A stretch of 64,000 bases of DNA from Crotophaga sulcirostris (GCA_013397455.1 VYZB01000122.1:2180783-2244782); one strand, 5' to 3'. Numbered from the stretch's first letter, positions 26,641-40,538 are shown. The notes: a model not told the origin generated them from the letters alone. Program-made: numbers and translations.

Positions 26641-27785
26641 AATGGCATAAATTTTAATGATAATTAAACTATTACATGTGTTTGATTTGTTTTTGTAGCA
26701 CAGAATAGAATCGTGTAATGAAAGCAGAACAGATTTAATCAGAACTCACTTACCTGAGTGATATTTTTCATGTTGACTTCACCCTGTGACATTTAACTCA
26801 TGCCCACTTTTTGTATCTTCATTGTCCTGCAGAAGAGAGTTCTGCAGCTCATCATGTGCAAGAAAACCTCTTTTTTAAAAAATATCATTAAATATTCTTT
26901 ACTATCCGAAGAACAGTGAATACACTTTTAATTCACTGTTAAAAATCAGTGAACAGTATTCCCTGTGCACCTTCCTCATGATTGTGTTACTGTCTGTTAT
27001 CTCTCTCCTCAGATGTCTTTTTTTTCTAAGATGAGGAATCAGTCTATTTAATTCTACCCTGTAGAGAAAGCACAAAAAGCTGGAGGTCTTTCATGCCCTT
27101 TGTGCTCATCTTTCCTAGCTCTACTTTCAAATTTGAAAATGGGAGTTGGATCAGAAATGCACAAACTATTCAAAACAAGAGGGTAAATTGGTTTGTTCCA
27201 TGGTACAATGGTGTTTTCTAGTGTTACATACTTCTCATAATTTATTCTTATTTTTTTTTATTACCGTAACTCAAGATCTCATTCTTGAATAGCAATGTTC
27301 AGTTCAGAGCCCATCACAGAGTACATGATATTAACTAATTTCATTAAAGTTCTATTCCCTTGTGTGCAACACTGCATTTATGAAAGCTTCAAATTAAATT
27401 CAGTATAGATAAGTAGCCATTCAGATTTGTAAGGGTTTCCTAGAACATTATATACTCTATATCTCTGCTAACTTGAATAGCTTTGTGTCTTTAGCAAGTA
27501 TAGTCACTTAACTGTTAATTCTCTTTGCCTTTTCATCTAAGATTATATTCAGCATTTATGAGTTCTGCTGCAAATTTTTGTGGATCGCAACTGTTGCCCT
27601 TCTCTCCTCTGAAAATTGAGCATATACCTACCCCACCTACTTTTTAACCTCTTCTTTAGCCATGGAAGAGCCTTCTGTCTTGTGCTCTAATTGCATAGTT
27701 TCTTGAAGAACTTCTTAAGAGCCTTTGGTAAGATCTGTACTGGCTATTCCTAGTCATGTTTTTGTCTTCCGTTTGCGTGGATGTG

Positions 27786-28025
27786 ACTTCTAAGATGTCT
27801 CAGTCCATAACCTGCTTGGGGATTTGGATAACAGGCCTGTAGGTCTCCAGCTATTGCTTGGCCTTCTTGAAGATTGGTAGGCAAATATAATTTTTCTAAT
27901 GCTCAGGAACTTGCCCTGTTTGCCATAATCTTGCAAAGTTGATAAGAGAGTGGTCTTGCAATGACTATGACCAACTCTTTCAGATGATTCGCATAGACTT
28001 GTATGCATTCAGTTAGTTTAGATGC
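27786..28025 (-). mobile_element. CR1 ORF2 reverse transcriptase fragment (reverse strand)
   Basis: Read from 28025 down to 27786 with frameshifts, the reverse strand gives 'YKSMRII' and 'LQDHSLINFARLW'. 'TGQVPEH' and 'LPIFKKAKQ' follow, then 'TYRPVIQIPKQVMD'. These line up in order with the conserved CR1 reverse-transcriptase stretch (known blocks KSMGPDG, RSWxxGEVP, PIFKKGKK, NYRPVSLTSVPGKVME). The catalytic YxDD block is outside the fragment. Stops and substitutions show it is long dead. It is antisense to SEMA5A. Confidence 0.75.
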
Positions 28026-28084
28026 CCCCTACCTCTGATTTTACATTGCATTTATTATTTATTATGCACTTTATTATTTATTAT

Positions 28085-28700
28085 ATAGTTTTTGATAATT
28101 TGCTTGGTACAGACATCAGTGCTGCCAATTTAATGTTTTTATCTGTTTTTAGAAANAATATTTATTAATAGATATTATATTAGCTATCTTCCAGTCCTCA
28201 GATACCAAAGCAGTTGTTTTCCTTTAATATTCTTGCATGAATAATCATTCTAAAAATCTGTTGCTTTTAGTTTTATCTGTATTCTATAACTTCTTGTAAC
28301 AATACTTATGTTTGAGACAGAGTTTTTGCTGAGCAACTCCACCCATTCTGGGATGAGAACTTCCATGATGAACTTGAGAAGGGGGAGAAATAAATTTTTT
28401 TCTGGTTTGGCTTTATCTTCTTAATTGCTTCTTTGATCATTTACTGCTTCTGTGAACTTTCAAGCTTCCTGCTTTTAATGTGTTTGAAGAAGGATTTATT
28501 AGTAATATGTACAGCTTTTACAAGTTGTTCTTCAAGCTCTTTTTGGTCTACAATATTAAGTTTTTATATTCAACCTGCCAGAGTTTTTTTTCTGTTTTCT
28601 TCATTATGATACTGCTTTGGTTTTCTGAAAGATGCTTTCTTCCTTTCCTTAACTACTTCTGCCCTGCTGTTAATCTATGCTGAGTTTACTTTTGCCCTTC
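28085..28700 (-). mobile_element. Second, older LINE fragment (reverse strand)
   Basis: The reverse strand near 28195 reads VSEDWKIANIISINK, and near 28110 it reads LMSVPSKLSK. These match two neighbouring blocks of LINE/CR1 reverse transcriptase (EDWKxANVxPIxK and LTSVPSKxLEK) in correct order. Upstream on that strand, near 28480-28680, 'ERKKASFRKPKQ', 'KELEEQLVKAV' and 'NKSFFKHIKS' resemble the charged linker before the RT. The neighbour at 27786-28025 contains the same RT blocks, so this is a separate copy. It contains one ambiguous base (28156). The exact LINE family is uncertain. Confidence 0.45.
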
Positions 28701-31169
28701 CCCTCGTGTCTTTTTTTTCTTTTTGATAGGTAGTGTTCATTTGTCCTTTATCTCCAGCTAGGTATGCTTGAATGCTGCCTGCAAAACTTTAACTCTGGGT
28801 TGACTTGTTTAGCTCCTTTTTATCAAACTTCTTCATGCTGAAGTTCCCTGTAATGAAGCAGAACATGCTGTAGTGGACTTGGGTAGTCAGTTGCTCTTGA
28901 AGTGATAGTGGTTGCTATTACAGTTCTATTCCTGCATGCTGCTCAGGCCAAAGTCAAGAGCTGATTCTTCACTCTTGGGCCTCAGGCTGAGTTGCTTCTA
29001 ACTGTCAGGCTGCAGTGTAATATATACCCAGACTTTCTAAGGGTAGCTGAAACCTGACATTGCTACTGCACTTTCCAATCTCCTAGCATCCTTCAGAACA
29101 TATATTTCAGGAAACTACCTGTTGCACTGTAGAGGATACTCATCTATGTTCCCCAATTGCTTCTCTTCCTAGCTGGCCACTGGAGAAAGGTTTTACCTTT
29201 TCTCTTTCCCTTTGTATCCTTGTTTTGTTTCCATAAGTAACTGAAGATTATGTAAGGCATAAGTTATAGATCCTTCTAAACTCATTGCAGACTTCTTTGT
29301 GTAATACCTGATGATCAAATCACCATCGTACATCACTTCTTTTTCTTTGGTTTCTCTGCTCCCATATATTAACACAGGGAGAGTAAACCCAACATTGGCT
29401 CATTTTCCTCTCCTGCTCAGTCACATGGTACCACCTAACCAGGACTTTTCTCTTGGCTATACTACAGTACTAGAGTGTCCCTGAAGGTCATCTTAACAGA
29501 TGCCTATATCTCTTTATCTAATTTTCAGTGGTTAAGTGCTTTCACTGTCTCTTTGTGTCTATCGTGAACTTTTCTGTCTCACTCCAGTTGAGGAATCTCC
29601 CCAACTAGAGTATATAATTTTCTCAGAAAAGGCTAAAAGGCCCTTACCCTGTCTGCTCACTGTGGCACATAATCATGTGTGATAATGAGATACTCTGCCC
29701 TTTCAGAGATACAGCCTATTTACTCTGCGCATAGTAACTAGTACTCTGCTAGTAATATGAGCTAGTGCCCTCTCTTCATCCAGTTATGCTTCCACTTGTG
29801 GTGTTTTAGTTGAAGAGCATGCCTGAAACATGTAATGTGGGAAGTGAAATTTAAATTGTGTTGATGTGGTGCTGAGGTACAAAAGAAATTGGCTCTGTAC
29901 CCCCTGTGCAGCACAATACATCTGTCTCTTGTGCACAGAAAGTTGCCAACCCATTGAAATTCTTGGATTGTTCCATTCTTTTAATTTATATGCGTGTATG
30001 TTTCAGTTTGGATTTGAATCCAAACAGATTAGCATCTGTGGAGAACCTACCTCCTAAAATAGGCAGAACTTTGATAAGAGATGTTATTGTGGTGGGGACA
30101 GTGGGAGGGCCTTGAAAGCATGCATTTTAAATATGTTCAGACCATTATCAAGTCAGGATTGTTATCTGTGCTCTGCCTTGCATCACATCTGCATTATCCC
30201 CCCACGATTCTTGAGATACCAATCTCTCTTCATTAAAACAAGAACAACAACCAAATAACTGAGGTTCCTGCTTGGCTTCTCACATTTGGAAAGCTAGCAT
30301 TCTTTTGACAGTAAGACATGACAAGCTACATCTATACCAGAAAAATAATATATGTTAGAAAATAACTTTCAGCTAGCATAACATCAAGCATGATTTTGTA
30401 TGTAATTTAGATTGAGATTAGAAACATTTATTGCACATGGATTACTCTATCCATTTATTGAGAGAAGTTTGTATTTAGTGATGCTATGACTACTGTATAC
30501 TGAAAGTTGCTGATGTGAGCATTAGGAAGAATTTGATGGGTTATTGGACTGGTTAATTAAAATGTGCTAATTTAGTGACTTAATTCCACTGTAGAGGAGT
30601 TCATGCATATGTTTAGAAAGAAAGAATTCAACTGATAAGTACAAAAATAACTCCTGATTGACATTAATCCAGTGCAGCAGTTTGTTGGCAGTGGATTTGG
30701 GACAGTGGGGTAATAAAAGGTGATGAAAAGTTGCAAAGGCTGAAGACTTATGTCTTCCTCCTCTTATTTTTGCTTACTGGTATGGTAGGTTTTATTTTAC
30801 ATTACTTTTGATTTAGGTGCTTTCATATGCTGTTAATAAATACAGCTGTGCTTTGAGTGTTCTTCTGTTCTAGCAATTAGTTCTAACAGTAAAGGGGATA
30901 GTCAGTGCTCTAAAATGAAGCATGTACCCATCCATCTCATTTCGGAGTAACCCTTTTTTCTTGTATAGTTTATGCATTTGCTTTAATATTGCTATTACTG
31001 ATGTCATTGTTATTAGTAGTACTAGGAGTATGAGTTTATGTTTTAATGAATACCATCATGAATGAAGATATTCACATTGGATTTTAGGTGAATTTATTCG
31101 AAGAAGGCAGCATGCAAACTATTACCAAAAAAGTGCAGAACCAAAGCCAAAAATTGACAAACACACATA

Positions 31170-31258
31170 TAATAATTCCATAATAAAAACTATATAATTT
31201 TTAGAGATATATATAGTGCATTTCTATAAGATATATACCCATGTAATAATTCCATAAT
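31170..31258. repeat. 15-bp direct repeat pair flanking 59 bases
   Basis: TAATAATTCCATAAT occurs at 31170-31184 and again, identically, at 31244-31258. The 59 bases between are AT-rich, with ATATATATAG and AGATATATA. It could be a decayed tandem duplication or the footprint of a small insertion. The sequence does not decide between them. Confidence 0.7.
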
Positions 31259-31774
31259 TCTAATAACAGTGGCATGACATTCAAATTTTGGGGGGTTTTG
31301 TTGCTTCTGTTTCTCAGTGGAGTGATTGGTCCTTTCTTGCATGCCCCTCACATTAAAATGTGTGTGCCACAATTCTCTATAGCATAGATTGTGTGGGATT
31401 AGCTGGAACAGCTTTCTCTGAGCTGCACCTTTCAAAACAATTTTGGATTAAAAACAAAGGATCTCTAACTATGAATTTTGTTTGGAGTAAGGAAAAATGT
31501 GGGCAGGTAGGACTGGCAGAGGAGAGGTGTTATGGGCTGACTGCAACCCTACATGCCCCATCCCCTGCACTGCTGAGGGGGAGGAGATAGAGGAGCAGAG
31601 TGAAGTGAAGTGTATCCTGTGAAACGATGGTGGTGGTGAAGTGTTTTAGATTTGTGTTTATTTCTCACCATTCTACTCTGTTTTTAACTGATGACAAAAT
31701 TGATTTATGATAAAGCAGCTGGGTTGGGCATCTGGCAACCTGCCAAAATACCTACATCCCAACATGGTTTTCAA

Positions 31775-31788
31775 ACACACACACACAC
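31775..31788. repeat. (AC)7 microsatellite
   Basis: Seven uninterrupted AC units in intron. Short, so probably only mildly polymorphic. Confidence 0.9.
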
Positions 31789-32384
31789 TCTTCTTTCTGT
31801 CCTACCTTCCCTCTGCTTTCTCCAGTAACTCATAGATTAGAATTAATATTAAAAGTGTCTGAATTCAAAGCACCATGATTAACACAGAATACTGATAGCC
31901 TGGGTAAATGTTGCCAGAAATTATGTAGTGCTGTTTCTAAGATCTTGGCTAGGGAAGGATGCATTGTTTTAATCCATTTGAAAAGTTGTGTGGGCATTGT
32001 CCTTGAAAAGATCTGGCAGTGAGATGGGACCTATCTTATGTTACTGATGTGAAGTTCCTCTTCTGCTTGAGGAACTCGTTAGGCAGATTCTCAGTCACAG
32101 TTAATTTGCAGTCCAAAAGGATGCCTATACACAGATTTTAAGTGAGGATCACTGAATTTCGTTTCCCACACAGAGCAAGCCAGATTCACTGACGTGCTTG
32201 TTCCTTTGTTGTAGGAGAGTTTTTATGTTATAAAGCTAAAACATGGGTATCCATCTCTTTCCTTTTAATATAGACTCAGATCCTGCTCTGTCAGGTAACT
32301 TTACATAAAGCCTTATTCTCTCCTTGAAAATCCGAGGCAGTATTAGAGTCTGTGTGCTGGGAAACAGTTGAAAATTCAGGGCTT

Positions 32385-32412
32385 AAGTGTACCTCAAGAA
32401 GTGTACCTCAAG
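32385..32412. repeat. 14-bp perfect tandem duplication
   Basis: AAGTGTACCTCAAG is repeated head to tail without mismatch, followed by AAGT of a third partial copy. It looks like a recent slippage event. Confidence 0.9.
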
Positions 32413-35400
32413 AAGTTATTACACAAAAGTTTTGTTTGGTTCTGTCTGAGTTTAGGCCTCAAGTATCTTCCCTGAGGAGGTAATAGCCTTGCTTGCCTTG
32501 CAGAGTCGTTTTAAATGAGTTCCCTCTTCTTCTTTAGTTTTTTGTTCTTTAAGTCTTTTTTTTTGCAAAAGTCTTTTTGATTTGTATTTGTTCTGTTCTC
32601 AGAGTGAAGGAAACATGTCTATAGATATGTTTTACTACGAGTGTTAGACTTTCTGTGAGACTTTATGTTTTCCTTGAATTTGGGTAAAAGAATAGGGCAA
32701 TATCAGTGGACATCGAAAAACTTCAGTAGGTGTTTTCCATTGGATAAAAAACTCCACTGCAAGGAGAAGTTACAATTTTACAAGGAGACTGACAGACTAT
32801 TCAGAATATTGCTATTAAAATCTCAAAATATCTTTCAAAAACACAGCAAGTCTCATTTCTTGAACTCTGTGAATTTTGATTGGGCAGCTGTTAATGCCTA
32901 GAGGTTCTTAAGTGTGCATCACACTGAATACTATGGAGAAATGCTAAGAAAATGTTTATGCCATTGAGTTGTTGTAAAATAAAGCATATTCCTCCCTGCA
33001 CTTTAAGGCAGATAAAAATCCAGTGGTATTTTTTCTATCAAGTTCTTTATTTTCTTTTTTAACAGCGATAAAGATTATCCTTTATTCTTTTCGTCAGGAA
33101 TATAGACAAATTTTTGGTTTGATGTACATTACACTTAAAATAGAATATTGATTTTGAATTTTTGGAGCTTTCTGACTTTGCAGCTTTGTAGAGGTGCATA
33201 CAGAATAGCCTGATTTGAGTTTCAAACCCATTTTGCTATTCACAGGAAAGTAAGGGCTATAAATGAATGGACTTTGGTCTGATTCTAAAGTTCTTCAGTA
33301 CTTCAGGCATATGCTAAGGGGATTTCCTATTATAAGCTGCTGTGCAGAAGCAGTCTATTTTCTGTAGTGGGTATTGAGAATGTGTACAATTTCTAGCCTT
33401 TCTTCTGTTCTTCTTAGACAAAACTCCCTTTGATTTTGGAGTGTTTTGCTATAGTAAAAGCTCTGGGATTTGGAACACTGACTTCAAAGGACCCACTTCA
33501 GCAGAAAAAACACAGGAGAATTTTGAAGAAGTAATTTCCAGTAATAAAAAAGTTTTTGTTACTTTCTGTTTATAATGCTAAACTAGTATCCAATATAAAC
33601 CAATGTTAAAAAACTGAGAGCTGTAACATACCCATCAGGGGACAAATTGTTAATAAGGTGTAATCTGATGGAGGAAGGCTCATGATATCTGCAAAAAGAA
33701 ATGAGAGCCCCATGGCTGAATAGAAATGCCTTATTAACAGTTACACTGGGCGTCCTGTTGAATGGGCTTTATTTATCATGTTTCTATAGCTACTTCCACT
33801 GAACTTTCAGCTTCTGGGAAAAAAATACCAAAATACAATATTGTTCTTTCAGTGAAGTAATCAGTTTTTCTAAACCCAGAAAAATTGAGAAGAGGCTGCA
33901 TCACACAACTGATTCAGAAATAAATTCCTTTGATTGGGCTCCCTGTGTGAGACTGTTACTAAAATTTCTGCATGTTTCTGAAATTTAGGAGATACTTTCT
34001 GAACACATAAAGGATCTGAGTCTAAAGGATGAGTACAGATTTCTACAACTGTCCTATATCTGCTGAGGTATGAGATCAGCAGGGAGGGAAATATGAGGGA
34101 ATAAGTTGGAGGTGAGTTGTTAAGAACTGATGATGATGATTGTTTCAGTGACTATCTCCTTTTCCTAGATTCCTTGTTAACATGTAATGAGGTAAACACC
34201 ATTATATATGACAGGGACCTTTCTTTCCCTCTATTCTGTTCTGTTTTCTATGCAAAACCAGTCAATTTTGACTCATTTGGATCTAAAAGTTTGCCTTTTA
34301 GAAACTGTATAGAAATGACCTTCTCATTTCATATAACTAATCCTAGGTTGCCAAGATGTCGCTAACCTCCACTAATGAAGAACTTGAATGATGTTTAACA
34401 CATAATCTGGAGGTGAAAAGCTCCTCGTGCCATTTACGTTACTCCAGACTTGTTACTCTTTTGTCAAAAAAAGAAAAAAATTAACTGGCCCTCAAGCATT
34501 TTCATAGCTTCACCATTATTTCAAATCTTCATGACCAAATTGTGATTTAAAGTTTCGTTAAGGGTCTCCTTGTTCCTACTCTCCTTCCATTGCAATTGGA
34601 GTACATGATGTTCTCTTGAAGACTTTTTCATATTCTGAGCAGATAGTGTCCTTAGTCCTTGATGCTCCTGTTTGTTTTTCTCACCCTTGATTTCTGTATA
34701 ATTTGACAGTGCAGCTACAGTCCAGTGATTTTCCTAGTAGCTATAGGTTCAAGCTTTCCTGTTTTAATAAGCATCTTTTGCTCTTTGTATTTAATGAGAT
34801 TTTTCCCAATCTTCTGTTCTTTTTTTGCCTTTCTCCACAGCTGATGACACTCATTTATGTGCCTCTTTACTTTTTCTTCTTTTCCATATTCTTGCTGTTT
34901 TGTGTCTCACATTTTCTTAGTGTTTGTCAAATTGAACCCAATTATTTTAAAGTAAACTTATCCAAAATAGAAATTATTTCATTTCTTCTTTCCCTGAGTG
35001 AACTGTCAGTCATGCTGCCATCAACTCTATTGTGAGCTCTTTTGAAGTTTGGTCATGTTTTTCTTACAATTTTCCATTTTGCCCCATCCACTTTCTAAAT
35101 GCCTTACATATTTGTGTGTTATCCTTAAATGGAAAGGGGAAAACCCAGTCTTGATTTTCCAGAATCCCCTTTCTGGTCAGTTAATTTAACAAGAAGGATA
35201 TAGAAAATATCATGATTACCTTTGCTGTTGAATCATTTATTTTACTGACTTTTCACTGGGCTCTTACATTTCTTCTGTTTTTAGCATTCTACTTTTTCTT
35301 TGCTTTCATCTGTTTAAAATCTTCTTACCTTGATTTGGTCACAGATTTAATAGAAAAATAGATATGTTAAAGTTTCTTCAGCAGTTCTTATGTCTTTTCT

Positions 35401-38400
35401 GTCTTGTAATATTCTAATATTCTGGTTTTAGTCTAATTTTCAAAATGTTCTTATTATTGTAAATAACAATTATTGTAAAGTCATTTTAGTGTTTTCTCTA
35501 TAATTATGGATGAGTGTTACTATTAAAAGAATCGAGCCTGCCATCACTAAAACCTCATGGGAAAACTATTTGGGTAAATAGGTAAAAAAGACAAATGGAA
35601 ATTATGATAAAATAGTTATTCTGTCTCAATGAGACATTATGTACGAAATTATATATGTACATATAGAAATAAGAAGATTTCGTTTTTTGTAGTCTTAATT
35701 ATTAAGTGTGATTGGAAGGTGTTATAAATTTCATCCTCCATCATATCTCTCAGGTTAATCTGTTTTTTTGTGAGCTCATATCCGGAATCTATGATAGAGC
35801 TGCCTTTGACTTCCCAGGGGCAAGATATAGTATGTTGGCTGTGCCGCTCAGAAATTATTTCAGGAAGGTTTTTGATTTACACAAAGTCTTCTGAAGAGTT
35901 GTATCTTCCATGACTGTCTGTGGCTGGAAGGTAAAGAAGGCTGATTGCTGGGCTACTTCTTGAATCCCACATGCCATGCCAGCATGGCTACCTTGAATAG
36001 CACGTTATCATGGGGCAAGATGACCCACATTCTGGTGATGCCTCCTCCTTCCCATTTCCATGTTTTCTAGCAGCAATGAGCAGGTGTACAGGAAAATAAA
36101 TTTCTGCTTTCCTGTGCTCAAGTTCAAAACCAACATTTTGTGGCACTCTGGTACCAGGGGGCTCTTTTCCACTTACTTTTTTGTTTAACTCAGGGGCTTG
36201 AGGACTATGAAATTACATTGAAATACCTTTCCTTTCCTTGAAATAAAGAGATTCCTGACATTTCTCATCAGCACCTAAAAGTTTTAAAGACTATATGTAA
36301 AAACACAATATAAAATGTTGCTTTCAAAAAGTCTTGGAGCCTACTAAAATCAATCTTATTTTCCAAAAAGCAGAAAAAGCTTTAAAATTCAGTGTGCTAA
36401 CACAGATGTGAAAGTTTAAAGGATTCATATATAATTTATTCAATACATTAAACTTGCTATATGTAGTATAATTTCAGAATGTGCATTAAAAATATGTTAT
36501 GAAATCTCATTCTTACCTGCTGAATGGCTGCCGAGTTTGGTAATGCAAGATCATTTTGTTGTTTTACCCCTTCAGCACAATCCTGCATTCAATTTTTAAA
36601 TGTCCATAAAAACTGTAAAAGCCTCAAAACACCAGATTGGAACATTCAAAACTTTGAAAGTCACAGTGCAACGGTTTTATTTTTTTGAATAACCCTCTGG
36701 GAGCAGGTCTAAAAAACCTAGTTCCAAAGATACTCAAGTTTTGAGTTGCTAGCTTCCAGGTTTGGAACTGCATTTTCCTCTAAACCCTATGTCTCTTAAA
36801 TATAAACCAAATGGTTGTTTTGTGACACTTAGAAGACAAAGAGGAGACTGCACAGGTGGATGGGTAGGTGGCAGTTGTGAAAGTTCAGTCTCTAGCAGAA
36901 TCTAGTGTCATTAGAGTGGAGTAGCCCAACACTGAGGGTTTGTGAAAGTCTTAGTGACTAAATTCTTCTGTAATATGCTTAGCTTTTAATTTTCATTTTA
37001 CGATATTAATTCTAGACAATTTTCAACAACTGTTTATTTGCATAGTCAATAAATTAAGCTAATTAAAACTTTGGTTACTTCATGAATTGGCAGAGTATGT
37101 AATTTTCTCCTCACTTTTTATATACTTCAGACCAGTATATTTGAAATAAAATTGGCATCAGCTCCTTTAACCCATATAAAGCTTCATATATTACTTGGTT
37201 TAAGTATGAAATTATATATCTATCAGGGGATCTCAGTTCTTATTAAATTCGAAACACTGGAAAATTCAAGCATGATTGGATGTTGATTTTCATGTATTTC
37301 ACACTGCTTACTATTTGAGAAACTATAATTTTGTAACTGTGGATGAACAGTAAAAGTTGCTTCTAAACAAATGAAGACACAGATGTTATTCCCAGGATCA
37401 CTAGGTCTTACATGTGATAAGTGGTGGCTAGATACTACAGTGACTGTAGCCAGTCAATAAAGTTGTCCGTACAGTGTTGAACTACTTGTATGAGCTGCTG
37501 GTCTGTCACTTCATGTGAGAGCCAAACCAGGGTGCCTTTAGTTCCCATAAATTAGCTTTTCCTTTTTGGTGAACCAAAAGGAAAGGCTGTGTTAAAGGGA
37601 AGTCCGTTTTCAATATTTTACTCTATTTTTTCCTGCAGAGGATGATCACTCTTTGAAGTTGACTATTTGTCAGGAGGCTATTGGCGAGATAGGCAGCTTC
37701 AGCAGTAATGGCTGCAAGGATGAGGGGTCATGACTCTGTGGAAATGATTCCTCTGAAGTATAGAGAGGTATAAATCTTTCTCAAGTGGCTTTGCATATTT
37801 GCTGGAAGCAAGGTTGTCATTATACCAGAGCACGCCTTAAAATTTCTGGTAACCACCAAAACCACCACTAAATCTGTGGCTGCTAATTTGCTGCTAATGT
37901 CTTACTAGTGTACTTCTTTGTGGCTACATTCTTTCTTTGCATTTACAATCCGGACACTTTCTTTATGGCCTCTTTAAACTCAGCTTTTGGACTCCAACAT
38001 AAATGTTCATTGAGACATAATTAGGCAGGCTGCAAGACACCCTCGCGAAACAAGTCAAAACATTTTGAAGCCATTCCCTCGCTCGACTGATGTGAACAGT
38101 AAGGGAATATGTTTAAAACACTGATACAGTTATTTACAATCTAGCTTTCAGAAAAAGAAGCCTGCTATCTGCTTGTAGGTTGAGTTCAAAATTAGAGCAC
38201 CAAAGCCGTGTTTCTGTTCAGTGTGATTTTATGTCAAATCTGTATGTAGCTTTGTGGTTTGTGTATTTTTTTTTTAAATTAAGAAAACGGTATGTGTTCA
38301 AAAGTGAACTCTGACTTCCCCACTGGACTATGCTAGGTCAAGTTCAAGTTGTTCTCTCATTATGATCAGAGTTAATAAAGCTTCTGCCTGACTTCTACTA

Positions 38401-40538
38401 AATTTTACTTGCATTATTATGCACCTGGAGTCCCTAGATTCTCCAACTGTGACCTGCTTGCAGAGATGCATTGTATACTTTTCTCAGACTTCAAGAAAAA
38501 CTTGAAGAACTATCACTTTTGGCTTCTGAATTTCCCATCTCCAAAGTCTGTCGATTTTCGTTTTGAAAACTTTCAGTGCCTGAGAAATGTCCTTAATTTG
38601 CTTTATTTGTGAAGTTTTGTAATTTTTGCATTTCACATACTTCTCCTTCAAATTGCTCTTTTAATGTGGACTTAGAGCCAATTGAAAACTGGGTATTTTG
38701 ACACGGAAAATTTATTTATTGTTAAACATTTTGTCATTAATCCAATCTTCTGTCTTCTTTCTTCCTGCTGTTCATGCTTGGCATATCCTTCTCAGTTCAG
38801 TTTTGGCAAGAACTTTCCTTCAAACCTTCCTTTTAAGCGGTGGTATTCCACTAAGTCTTTGTGTTCTGACCTACTGGTAACTCTTGCATTTCTGCAGGCA
38901 CTTGAATTTTTTTGTGTTGTTTAGAGATAATATATTCAGTATCAGATACTCATATCTAGTGCAATATAATGTATAAATTCAGGGTGTCCTAGTGGATGGA
39001 TTAGCAACTTACGTTAGTCTTTCAAGAACAGTCTTTTGTACTGTGATCTCTCATGGATGTAAGTTTCTGTTTGCGTTACAGAGTCAAAAGAGTTAAGTCA
39101 TTACTGCTTTTTTGTCTAAGATATTGCTGTTTTTTTATGTAACTCAGTATGAGTTTTCTTTCATACTGCTAGATACAATTTGTTATAAATGCTAGGGTCA
39201 TTCACAAGTAAATTCTTTCAGGAGTTTTCAATATATTCCCAATATGCAGTTGTTGTTCATCTGCAAAAGCAAGTGCTGTAAATAGAAAAGTTTAGGATGG
39301 AGGAAGAGAAATAATGGCATTAGGTTTTATAAGTCATTTTTTTTCCTGATTCCTCATTCTTGGGCTTGTTAAAGCATAAATCAAAGTGTATTGCATAGTA
39401 TACTCTGAAGTCATTTCATCCCTTAGTTTAAATAGGTTTTCACCGTATTATTTTCATTAATTACAGAGTCTGCTTGCTATTAATATAGTCCCCATTAAAA
39501 GATAGGTACAAAAAATGACCTATATTAAATCTGAATGAATGGTCTGTCATTATTTCCTGGTAAATAAAACCAAAAAAGCTGTTGTTTCAATAATTAAGCA
39601 GCAATGGTTAGTTTAGAAATATCAGTTCTTCATGGTAAAATGTGAAGTGCTTTGTGGCATTTTTATCTAAGGAATATATGCATGTGAACTGGCAAGGTGA
39701 AAGATTTAAAATGTACTCACGGCATATATGGGCATTCAAATACGTACATGTATTTGCACCTAAACAACGAGCATACGACCTGCTCCACTGAACAATAGAG
39801 TTTGTAAGTCATAGCTGTTGAATCTTAAATATTCAAAATAATCAGAATTAATTCATGCAGTGAAACTGTAGTAATGCAGATTAGGTGTTAAAAGTCCTGG
39901 TAAAAGTCTGTTGAAGCAGAGATGCAGCTCAAAAATGAGGATAAATTGCTTCTGCTTTACAGTGCTGTGCTTTGCTATTGTTTTACATATGTGTCTGCCC
40001 ATTGCTGCTTTCTCTGATTGGATGTTTTAGTGCTTGTGATTAGCGCTGCACTAATATGTTGAGAAACTAAAGTCTCTGTTTGATACTTGAGAGAAATACT
40101 GCAAGAACAGCAAGAGGGCACACCTTCCCATGGCTTAAGGTCTTTCAGCGTGACCGGCCTTGGATACTGTCGTGATACAGCCCAATTCTGCTGAGGAGAG
40201 TTCAGCCTTTACCTGTGTTTCCAACTGCTTAACTTAATAAGACTCATAGAAAAGTGACTAAATAGCATCAAATGTGACTGTGATTATTTCTGCTGAAGTG
40301 GTAGGTGCAGTGAATCATGGGGATGGTTAGCTTCCCTTCGGATTAAGACTCTGAAAAAAACATCAACATCAAAACAACATTTCTAAGGAGAAAAAACTTA
40401 TAAACTGGTTAGGGATAGAATCACCCACAGCTAATCATCAGTATGCCTGAAGCATGTATCTCAAGAACAGGCTTAGATAGCTCTGAGATTTATATTTCTG
40501 TGTTCTCTGCATTTCTAACTGATTGCTGTTGGTTGCAG

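Larger units (their letters stand above)
28701..40538 (+). other. Remainder of 39.4 kb SEMA5A intron
   Basis: About 11.8 kb without a recognisable exon. 28700-29700 and 34420-35410 are pyrimidine-rich on the + strand. The first of these may continue the degraded reverse-strand LINE, but I could not show it. Small repeats lie at 31170-31258, 31775-31788 and 32385-32412. AT-rich homeodomain-site-like clusters lie near 36960-37120. The open frame at 34703-35035 is a T-rich chance frame. The intron ends in the acceptor at 40536-40538. Confidence 0.5.

Noticed and set aside
34703..35035. 110-codon frame rich in Phe and Leu, resembling membrane segments
   Set aside because: The hydrophobicity comes from a T-rich strand. 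There is no conserved motif and no start or splice context.
35652..35665. Perfect palindrome TATATGTACATATA
   Set aside because: A 14-base AT-rich palindrome is likely by chance in AT-rich DNA, and nothing around it suggests function.
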